Below are positions 10,106 through 17,465 of a DNA stretch of 22,182 bases, one piece after another. Positions within the stretch are counted from its first letter, which is position 1. Each line of letters begins with the position of its first letter. The stretch comes from Cyclostephanos tholiformis (taxonomy: Eukaryota > Bacillariophyta > Thalassiosirophyceae > Thalassiosirales > Thalassiosiraceae): positions 1 to 22,182 of the forward strand of contig JALLPB010000132.1 of NCBI GenBank assembly GCA_036939975.1, written 5' to 3'. The position numbers and the translations under genes are program-made. The notes below the pieces were generated by a model, which saw nothing but the letters and a program-made list of their open reading frames with translations, made no database searches and was not told where the DNA came from.

Positions 10106-12135
10106 TCATTTTCCATTTTTATGCATGAAATCCTCCCCCCAAATATTACTTTCAACAGGAAAGGCAGTTTCCTTCGCTTTGACACCAAGAGCCTCATCTC
10201 GTCCCACATACCCAATTTTATCTTTTGCGGCTCTCGCGCCTTCGACATATCCACTAAATTCGTCCGAAGTAGTCATAGCGTCCTGTACCGCAGCATCCTC
10301 TATCGCGTCTGGTTTCGAGTCCAGCGCCAAATTATCCAGAAGTTCATCAAGCGTGATCTTCTGATCATCTTCATCTTCATCGTTCACATCGTCATCGTCC
10401 TCGTCGTTGTTCCGCTCCATCTTTGATGCGACGTCCGACTTGTATATATTCACCCTCGCCCTCATATCCCTGTCTGCCTCCAACTCCTGCATGAAGTCTT
10501 CCTCGTCCATGTGATCCGTCTCGGCGTCCTTCTTGGCTTTCTTGCCACGACGTCCACCGCCGCCTATTTCCTCGTCGTCACCCTTCTTCACTTTGAGCCT
10601 ATGCAAACGGAACATCCTCTTCCTGGCCGCGTCTGAATCTCCCGACGCGACGCCACCGTACAGCTTGCGCACGTATACCACATCGGGGAACTTACCGGCC
10701 ATACGCGCGTCCTCGGCATCGTCGTCAACGAGCTGCGTCTCCCGCAGGTCGTATCCGAGGCATACGTCGCCCCCCTTCATCAAATATCCTAGGTGCGAGC
10801 GCTCCACTATCGTCGAGTCATTCGTTCCCAGGTCCGATTCCCTCGCGGACGTGATCGACGCCAGTTTCGATCGCTGTTTCTTGCTCACTCCCTTCCTCGA
10901 CGCGTTACGTTCGAGATACACGGCCTCCTTCCCCAAGACGACATAACGAGTGAGCCTCGTCCTTGCGGCCGTGATGATCGGACGGAACGGATCCCGCCAA
11001 TATGCGTCGCTTTCGATGGTTCCCGTCTGTCCCGTTAACGGATCGATGACGTGTATTACGTTGGTTATGTTCTTAACGAGGACGAGTCGCGATATGTTCC
11101 CGATGTGTCGTGCCATCTCCTTGGGGAGGTAAAGTAGGTCGTCCTTGCATAGGGTGCATATCTCGACGAGGCTTGTGTACTTGTAGTTGGAGACGTTGGA
11201 TTTGTCGTCCGTGCCGATCAGCTTCTTGGAGGATTTGACCTGGTTGTTGGGAGGAGGGCGAAGAACGGCAATGCGAGTAAAAAAAATAAAACCAGCCCGA
11301 GCCACGGCGAGGAGGGGAAAATTTCAAGATGGACGAATTGCGAAGAAGATGAATGCATGAACGGATTCGAGGCACATTCAAGACGAACGGAACGAAAACA
11401 GACAACGACACGAACGACGCATCTTACCTTCAGCGGCACGACGTCCTCCAGGAAGGACATGAACCTCGCCGCCTTTCCCTTGTCCGGGAAGTAAAAGTCC
11501 ATCCCATCCCTAAACGTCTCGATGCTCAGGCATCCCCTGTGCGCGCCGTGCTTGAGTATCAACTGCTCCAAATACAGGAACGTGCGCTTGTGCCCCACGC
11601 GCTGTCGAACCTGCACGAGGTTCTTCCACGTTCCCTGCCTGAACGCCGCCTGGCATTCGACGCACTGCTGATTCCTCACGACGAACGTTACCACGAATGA
11701 CTGTTGCAATATCGCGCCGCCGCTCGTGACCTCCCGTTGTATCGTCAATCGTATCTTAAGTCTCATGGAGTGGGGCTCGGTCCACACCCACGCGGCATCG
11801 ACAAGTCGCACCCTCCCCCCCCCCTCCTCGTTCCGTTTCTTCTTGAGACCGGCCACGTTGACGAGGCAGAGTGCCATGAGCTCCCGACTCTCGAGGTCGC
11901 ACCCTATCCACTTGCCCTCGGCCTGGTGCCACCGGCTGCATCCGCGACATTGATGCAATGTGGCCTCGGTGGATATGCCGCGGGTGACGTCGGTGGTCGA
12001 CGCCAGGCAACTCGAGCAGGTGTTGCTCGGATTTGGCGATATGGGCGCCGCGCACATGCAGCATAGGATGGTGGCGGACGTGCCCGCGCTGACGGGCGCG
12101 GTGGACGAGGGGATGGAGGCGCATAGATCCATCAT
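10106..12135 (-). CDS. NMD3: 60S ribosomal export protein NMD3
   Basis: Adaptor that binds the pre-60S subunit in the nucleus and carries it through the pore with exportin CRM1. Exons 12135-11428 and 11239-10106 join in phase 0 into 613 residues (about 500 in animals and yeast). The N-terminus has the treble-clef zinc Cys pairs at 25/28, 40/43, 63/66 and 158/161, with the family signatures APISPNP, ESRELMALCL, WTEPHSMRLK and ILQQ-F-V. The second exon opens with SSKKLIGTDD and SVEI-CKDDL-like sequence (LVEICTLCKDDLLYLP), followed by the IHVIDPLTG region and HLGYLMKGGDVCLGYDL. A basic patch (GRRGKKAKK) resembles an NLS, and ITLDELLDNLAL (531-542) matches the leucine-rich CRM1 export signal position. 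The extra length is mainly acidic/basic linker and a C-terminal tail after the NES. ATGs at 12135 and 12132 are both possible starts. Confidence 0.96.
11240..11427 (-). other. Intron of NMD3, 188 nt
   Basis: Consensus donor AAG|GTAAGA at 11427 and acceptor CTCCTCCCAACAACCAG ending at 11240 after a long pyrimidine-rich stretch. The join gives VPLK|VKSSKK, matching NMD3 homologues across the break. The sequence stays open in the same frame family on both sides, but the intronic translation (RCVVRVV... and ...FIFFTRIAVLRPPP) has no NMD3 similarity. Confidence 0.92.
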
Positions 12136-12452
12136 GGCGTGGTTGCTCCTTACCTGCTATTATTTATCGGGGAAAAAAGTGAGAGAAACTTAATTCTGTG
12201 GAAGAAGGCGACCAGGACGGAGGCCAGACGGTTTCGGGTGCGAAGGTTTCCCAAAACAAGTGGCGGGAGCCCGGGGGTCATTAGGTACTGTGAACTCGAT
12301 TGAATGATGTGCGACACCTTTAGGTACATACCTCTCTGGATACACAAAAAAGTGGACCATAATATTATTATCATCTAAGCGAAGCGAAAACAACACCCTA
12401 GAGAGAGAGACCAACACGCCATTCGGTCGATTTCTCGATAAATCAGCGGCGA
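12136..12452. promoter_or_regulatory. Divergent upstream region shared by NMD3 and the RraA-like gene
   Basis: 317 bp between two outward-facing start codons, so both promoters and 5' UTRs lie here. An AT-rich stretch (12335-12380, including AATATTATTATCATC) and a short GAGAGAGAGA run near 12401-12410 are visible. No defined element was recognised. Confidence 0.5.
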
Positions 12453-13016
12453 ATGTCATCTTCGTCTCCTCCTTCTACTCCTCCTCCTCCTCCTCCGACG
12501 CCGGCGGTCGTTCCATCCCTCGCCGACCTGTGCGACGCCCACGTCGATAGTCCCACCAGGCCGTGCGTCGTCGAGCCCGGCCTACTGGTATCGTACGGCC
12601 GACGGCGTAATTTCCACGGACGGATCGAGACCGTGAGCTGCTTCGAATCGAATCCGTCCGTTCGATCCGTACTATCGACGCCCGGGAACGGTCGCGTCCT
12701 TATCGTCGATGGCGGCGGATCGAAGCGAACGGCCCTCCTCGGCGACGAGATCGTGAAGTTGGCGATGACGAATTCGTGGTCGGGAATTATTATCAACGGG
12801 TGCATACGCGATTCGGGTACCATAAACAATATGGACGTGGGAGTGAAGGCGATCGGCACGCATCCCGTCAGGAGCGTCAAGACGCATCCCGGCATGGTGG
12901 GGGTGAATGTGAATTTCGGCGGGGTGGAATTCGTGCCTGGATTTTACGTGTATAGCGACGAGGATGGCGTTATGGTGAGCGAGATGCCCCTGCACGGGTT
13001 AGGATCCGTCGTATGA
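12453..13016 (+). CDS. RraA-like family protein
   Basis: 187-residue member of the RraA / 4-hydroxy-4-methyl-2-oxoglutarate aldolase family, similar in length to bacterial RraA (about 160) plus a short Ser/Pro/Thr-rich leader (residues 1-20). Family blocks are in order: LCDAHVD near the start, GNGRVLIVDGGGSKRTALLGDE (about 78-99), NSWSGIIINGCIRDSG (about 107-122), VGVKAIGTHP, then VNFGGVEFVPGFYVYSDEDG near the end. Arg119-Asp120 of the catalytic signature are present, but the acidic residue usually found three positions after the Asp is Thr123. In E. coli RraA binds RNase E; plant and algal relatives have unclear roles, some with aldolase activity. Function here cannot be fixed: it may be a weak aldolase, a decarboxylase or a binding protein. 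No convincing plastid-targeting leader was seen. It is in tandem with MCM7, 554 bp upstream. Confidence 0.9.
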   Translation: MSSSSPPSTPPPPPPTPAVVPSLADLCDAHVDSPTRPCVVEPGLLVSYGRRRNFHGRIETVSCFESNPSVRSVLSTPGNGRVLIVDGGGSKRTALLGDEIVKLAMTNSWSGIIINGCIRDSGTINNMDVGVKAIGTHPVRSVKTHPGMVGVNVNFGGVEFVPGFYVYSDEDGVMVSEMPLHGLGSVV

Positions 13017-13570
13017 CGATGAATCTTCGAGGTTGGTGAAATTTGGACGATCGACCATCGATGGTCTAATCAAATGAGTATTGTGATGAGTAGATACGAT
13101 GTGCACTCGATGGACGCACGCCGATTCTACGAAATGTTGTCATGGGAACACTCCCTATGACGCTGAAATAGTGATCGTTGCTTTGCTGCGCAGCTGAGTT
13201 AAAACAACATGAGAGTAAACTCTATTTTGGGGGTGGCAGGGAGGGGGGGGGGGGTGGTATTACCTTTTTTTTATGGTCAGTTTCTGTGTTTTTTTTGGAT
13301 GGCGCGCTTCATATTTCGCATTGGTAACAAGGAGTATGCAAAGCATATATTTATTTTATATTTTTTAGTAAATACTGTATTTCTTTTTCTGGTCCTCCAA
13401 ACTCACCTTTCACCCCCATCGAAGTCATCGCAGTCTTCTCCATTCTTTCTTGGTGATTTCAAACACCTCTAATCACAAAATGTCTTCACCTTCACCCTCA
13501 CAACATATCCCACTATTACTAGAGAGAATAGTAGAGGCAGCAACAGGTCGTCGTCCCGAAACGCCCAACC
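13017..13570. other. Spacer between the RraA-like gene and MCM7
   Basis: 554 bp. It holds the RraA 3' UTR, a stem-loop near 13139-13160, an uninterrupted G run around 13244-13254, T-rich and AT-rich sequence at about 13265-13385, and the MCM7 5' region. An upstream ATG at 13480 opens a frame that overlaps the MCM7 start. The reading frame at 13209-13472 is low-complexity (G run, T runs) and is not supported as a gene. Confidence 0.6.
13079..13170 (+). ncRNA. Weak C/D-box snoRNA-like candidate with internal hairpin
   Basis: A C-box match (GTGATGA, 13083-13089) and a D-box match (CTGA, 13163-13166) are flanked by complementary TATT (13079-13082) and AATA (13167-13170), giving the terminal stem expected of a C/D snoRNA of 92 nt. 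No clear C'/D' pair was seen and I could not match the segment before the D box to rRNA. A strong hairpin (GTCATGGGA ... TCCCTATGAC, 13139-13160) covers that would-be guide segment, which argues against the idea. It may only be a stem-loop in the RraA 3' UTR. Confidence 0.15.
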
Positions 13571-13692
13571 ATGGACCCCAACGCCGCGCCCCTCCCCAAC
13601 TACCAGGACGACGAGGCCACCTTCGCCCTCTTCCTACGCGAGCACACGATATTAAAGGCGGCCTCAGCGGACGATGCCCTCCTCGACGATGA
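13480..13692 (+). promoter_or_regulatory. Upstream ORF overlapping the MCM7 start
   Basis: An ATG in favourable context (AAAATGTC) at 13480 opens 70 codons in a different frame that run 122 nt past the MCM7 ATG. If the mRNA begins upstream of 13480, scanning ribosomes would meet it first and MCM7 translation would be lowered. Alternatively transcription starts downstream of 13480. The encoded Ser/Pro-rich peptide resembles nothing, and most of its length shadows MCM7. Confidence 0.3.
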
Positions 13693-16511
13693 CGACGATG
13701 ACGACGACGACCTCCTCCTCGAGCCGACCGCCGAGGGCAAGACGCTCCTACGACGAGTGCCGTGCTACCCCCCCCACCTGCGTCGGATCAGGGACCGCAT
13801 GCCGTACCACGACGTCGATGGATTGGACGGGAAGAGGATATTCATCATCGAGGTGCCACTTAGCGAGCTCGTCGCCTGGGATGCGGTGCGAGGGTCGGAG
13901 CTCGCTAGGAGCGCGATGGGGAATGCCACGAGGTACCACGAGCTCTTCTGCGGTGTCGTCGATTCGATATTGGACGGGATGACGCCCTCGATGGGGCGGA
14001 GGGGGGGGGGAGGAGGCGCGTCGTCGGGGGCGGCGGCACCGGCGAGGGATAGCATCGACGTACTGTCCGAGCAGCGTCGCGCGCAGCAGGAGGCGCGACG
14101 GGAGGAGAGGGAGGCGGCGCGATCGGCGGGCGGCGGACTCGACGACGTCAATGGACCCCTGGGGGGGGGAGGACTCGAAAACGACGCGGCGGTATCGGGG
14201 GGAAATAACGACGTGCCGCCCTGGGGGGGGACGTCCGCCACCGAGGACCTACCCCCCCTCCTCATGCGACGGTACGAGCTTCGCATATTGCCCATCCGTC
14301 GTCCGGGGTCCTTCCCCCCCTTCCACGTGCAGCATCGCGACGTGCCGTCATCGCCGTACTACACATCGTCGTCATCGTTCGGGTCCAAGCTCGACGGCCC
14401 GTCGTCGCAGTCGGAGGTCGAGGGCCGGTCGTTGCGTCAGGTACGCTCCCGTGCCCTCGGACACCTCGTGACGATAAAGGGGATGATCGTCAGGGCGTCG
14501 GACGTCAAGCCGGCGTGCACAGTCGCGACGTACACGTGCGACGCGTGTGGGTGCGAGATATACCAGGTGGTATCGAACAAGAGGGAATTCCTCCCCCAGA
14601 GGCTATGCCCGAGCGGGGAATGTCGTCGGCAGAGCAAGAACGGCGACACCCTCCACCTACAAACGCGCGGGAGCAAGTTCGTTAAGTTCCAGGAATTGAA
14701 ATTGCAGGAGCTGCCGTCGCAGGTGCCCATGGGACATGTCCCTCGTAGCATGAGCGTGCATTGTCGGGGGGAGCTGACGCGACTGGCCTGTCCCGGGGAT
14801 GTGGTCACGATCGACGGCGTGTTCCTGCCCCAGCGAGTTGCAGAGGCGGGGTACAGGGCCATGAAGGCGGGTCTCGTCGCCACGTCGTTTCTCGAGGCGC
14901 AGAACATCATCGTCCACAAGAAAAGCTACGACGAGTCCGGCAACTCGCACCTGAGCGACGAGGAACGTGCGAGATTGGACGCGCAGATAGCGGACATCGC
15001 GCACGGCGACGATCCGGTGGGCACGCTCAGCTCGTCAATCGCACCGGAAATCTTCGGTCACGAGGACATTAAGCGGGCGTTGCTCCTGCAGCTCGTGGGG
15101 GGATGCACGCGTAAGTTGCCTGACGGGATGCGAATACGCGGGGATATCAACATCTGTCTCATGGGCGATCCAGGAGTTGCCAAGAGTCAACTGCTCAAGC
15201 ACGTGGCTAGCATCGCGCCGAGGGGTGTCTACACGACGGGCAAAGGAAGCAGCGGTGTGGGATTGACTGCGGCCATTACCAAAGATGTTACCACGGGAGA
15301 GCTGGCGTTAGAGGGCGGGGCGCTGGTCCTGGCGGATAGGGGGATTTGTGCCATCGATGAGTTTGACAAGTGAGTTATACTGCGTGCCGCAAATCATGAA
15401 ATGTCACCTAGGCTCACACTTGGAATACCTTTCATCGGCACATTTTGCTCATCGAAGAATGGACGAGAACGACCGAACTGCCATTCACGAAGTTATGGAA
15501 CAGCAGACCGTAAGTGTAGCAAAGGCTGGAATTGTCGCCACACTCAATGCGCGCGCGGCGGTACTCGCTGCGGCCAACCCACTTTACGGCAGGTACAACC
15601 GTCGAAAGAGTCTGTCAGAGAATGTGAACCTTCCCAACTCCCTCCTGAGTCGATTTGATCTCATGTTTCTAATACTGGACGTCGCCGATGTAGATCGAGA
15701 CATGGCGCTTGCTAGACACGTGACATTTGTCCATCAAAATGAGGGCACGGATGCGAAAAATGTTCGTGGCGACGTGGACACAGTCCCGATGGACGACGAT
15801 GAGGAGGATGAGTTTGGTCTTGTCAAGGACAAGGAGGATGAAAATGACCAACCGACGACGCTCGTTACTTCTGGCCTGCTGCGAGAGTACATTTCACGGG
15901 CCAGGAAACATCAGCCCGTAGTCCCGACCGACGTCGCTCCTTACATTGTCGAGGCCTACGTCAGTTTGCGCTCGCAGGGAACTCCTACCGGCAAGCAAAT
16001 AAAAAATGGAGATCAAACTGTCATGACGGCGAGGCAGTTATTATCGATTTTAAGATTGAGCCAGGCTCTCGCACGTCTTCGTTTCTCAGACTACGTCGCT
16101 CGCGAAGATGTCGACGAGGCCATTCGGTGAGTGGGTGTGATGTGTCACGCTCATCTATTATTATTCTGTCCGTGAATGGCTAACACTAGTATTCGATTCC
16201 TAAGTTTGACACATATGAGTAAATCGAGCCTCACCGACAGCGACCAAGGATTTGGTGGAGACCAAGGTTCGTCCAAACGCAAGTGGGGTGGAGAAGATGT
16301 CACCTCTCGTATCTTCAGCATTATTCGAGACTACTCCACATCCTCCAGATCTACACGGATCGAGCTGAAACTGGTCGAGGCCATGGTCCTGCGGAAAGGT
16401 TTCACGAATCAACAGCTGAAGCAGTGCCTTGAGGAGTACCAGAGTTTGGATATCATCCAGATGAATTCTACAGGGACGCATCTCGATCTGTTATCAGGGG
16501 AAGCGCAGTGA
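13571..16511 (+). CDS. MCM7: DNA replication licensing factor MCM7
   Basis: Subunit of the MCM2-7 helicase loaded at origins and active in the CMG complex. Exons 13571-15369, 15458-16126 and 16205-16511 give 924 residues (about 720 in animals). Visible: zinc-binding Cys 323, 326, 346 and 351 (CDACG...CPSGEC); QTRGSKFVKFQELKLQE; Walker A GDPGVAKS (532-539); Walker B region ALVLADRGICAIDEFDK; VMEQQTVSVAKAGIVATLNAR sensor/hairpin segment; arginine finger SRFDL. MEQQT-SVAKAGI, YVHQ-type and EAIR-L-MSKSSL wording favours MCM7 over MCM2-6. The extra length comes from an Asp run (about 40-47), Gly/Ala/Arg-rich inserts between about 140 and 215, a Ser-rich insert at about 245-285, and an acidic insert after the VTFVHQN segment in exon 2. 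The winged-helix-like C-terminus (SIRDYS...LVEAMVLRKGF...LEEYQSLDIIQM) is intact. The ATG context AACCATGG is strong. The first 1.5 kb is much more GC-rich than the rest. Confidence 0.97.
15370..15457 (+). other. MCM7 intron 1, 88 nt
   Basis: Donor AAGTGAGT (GT at 15370) and acceptor GCTCATCGAAG ending at 15457. Joining AA|A ATG GAC restores IDEFDK-MDENDRTAIHE, which is continuous in every MCM7. The intron thus splits the Walker B region. Confidence 0.95.
16127..16204 (+). other. MCM7 intron 2, 78 nt
   Basis: Donor CGGTGAGT (GT at 16127) and acceptor ATTCCTAAG ending at 16204. The joined codon CG|T gives EAIR-LTHMSKSSL, matching the EAIRLMEMSK pattern of homologues. An earlier AG (CACTAG at 16190) fits the homologue alignment less well. 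Confidence 0.9.
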
Positions 16512-16515
16512 TGGA

Positions 16516-16551
16516 AATAAATTGATGGGATTGAAGCCTTTAATTAATAAA
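16516..16551 (+). promoter_or_regulatory. Two AATAAA poly(A)-signal-like hexamers after MCM7
   Basis: AATAAA occurs at 16516-16521, five bases after the MCM7 stop, and again at 16546-16551. The position suits 3'-end formation, but the motif is weakly conserved in many protists and its use here is inferred. Confidence 0.35.
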
Positions 16552-16748
16552 GCCATACTAGTTAGCTGGACCTAAATTCAATTTTCCATTGACTTTGCTC
16601 ATTCACAATCAGCTTACAAAAAATCCAATGCCCAACCAATAAATAAACCGGGAAAGATAAAACAGACGGATGGACCCGGTTTCGGATTCAAGGCATTTGC
16701 AGAGGAAAATTCTCTACCCATCCTCGTCATTCAGTCCTAGCAAACTAT

Positions 16749-17214
16749 TTAACGGGAGCTCTTTCGATATCCAATCCTTTCCGCTGCAGTTGGCTTCTTT
16801 CGAGACGACACGAGTGAAGGTGGAGTTTCGTCAAAATCAGACCCCGGCTGCCGGTGCCCCATTTTTTCACGCATGGCAAGCTGCTCGGCGGCGATGCGAC
16901 GCTCTTTCATTATCTACGAAGTTGTCGAGGAAGCAAAGGGGCCGGATTAGGGGTATTTGGAGTGTGTTTAGGGGAGCAGTCATTAAACTATGGGTAAACT
17001 GAACCGAAGGTCATGACATGGATATTGCCCCTAGTTGCCCCCTCCCCGAGGCCAACTACCAACTCAAACAATCAACACCACAAATTTCACTCGCCAGGAC
17101 GGCGCGTGCAAGGAGCGATCATTGGGAATCCCCCGGCCCGCCTCTTACCTTGTCGTATTCCTCAACGTCATCGGCCTTGAGGTCTATCCGTGTGGGCGGT
17201 CGACGAAGTGCCAT
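16749..17214 (-). CDS. CDC26: Anaphase-promoting complex subunit CDC26 (APC12)
   Basis: Small subunit that stabilises the TPR protein APC6/CDC16 inside the APC/C ubiquitin ligase. It has two exons: 17214-17149 (22 codons, MALRRPPTRIDLKADDVEEY) and 16913-16749 (54 codons plus TAA), joined in phase 0 to 76 residues; human CDC26 has 85. The first exon matches the family's diagnostic N-terminus (LRR-PTR-ELKLDDIEE-), which threads through the APC6 TPR superhelix. The second exon begins IMKERRIAAEQLAM and ends AAERIGYRKSSR, equivalent to the conserved RIGY near the C-terminus of animal CDC26. Oddity: an Ala sits between Met1 and the LRR block, where well-known CDC26 proteins begin M-[LI]-R-R. It is head-to-head with U1-70K (251 bp) and tail-to-tail with MCM7 (237 bp). 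A longer frame on the opposite strand (16670-17002) looks spurious. Confidence 0.88.
16914..17148 (-). other. Intron of CDC26, 235 nt
   Basis: Consensus donor AAG|GTAAGA at 17148 and acceptor CTTCCTCGACAACTTCGTAG ending at 16914 after a C/T-rich stretch. It is the longest intron in the window, about three times the usual size here. Nothing recognisable (such as a snoRNA) was seen inside. Confidence 0.85.
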
Positions 17215-17465
17215 GATGGTCCTCTGTTTAGTGGGATGTGGATGTAGGGGGTTGATTCGTTTTCAATGATTCCATATCATGCACAATTCTATTATTATTT
17301 ATTCCAAATATCGTACGTGTATTAGCAGTGTCTCTACCTAGGTTGTACTCTATTTTATTACTAATTATTATCCCCTCGCCGCAGCTGCCAACCATAAACA
17401 GCATAGCCCCCCCCCCCCCGACCGTTTCAACATCGGACGATAATAATAAGGGAGAAAAAGGGACG
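17215..17465. promoter_or_regulatory. Divergent upstream region shared by CDC26 and U1-70K
   Basis: 251 bp between outward-facing start codons. An AT-rich core (about 17275-17375) with several ATTATT motifs is followed on the + strand by a pyrimidine stretch ending CGCCGCAG at about 17384 and a run of C at 17408-17419. The CCCTCGCCGCAG could be the acceptor of a 5' UTR intron of U1-70K, but no matching donor is evident. Confidence 0.5.

Noticed and set aside
13209..13472. 87-codon open frame between the RraA-like gene and MCM7
   Set aside because: Its composition follows G and T homopolymers (Gly-rich then Phe-rich), which is typical of spacer sequence, not protein.
16670..17002. 110-codon open frame on the + strand
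   Set aside because: It overlaps CDC26 exon 2 and intron antisense. Its product has no recognisable pattern, whereas the minus strand encodes conserved CDC26 blocks with proper splice sites.
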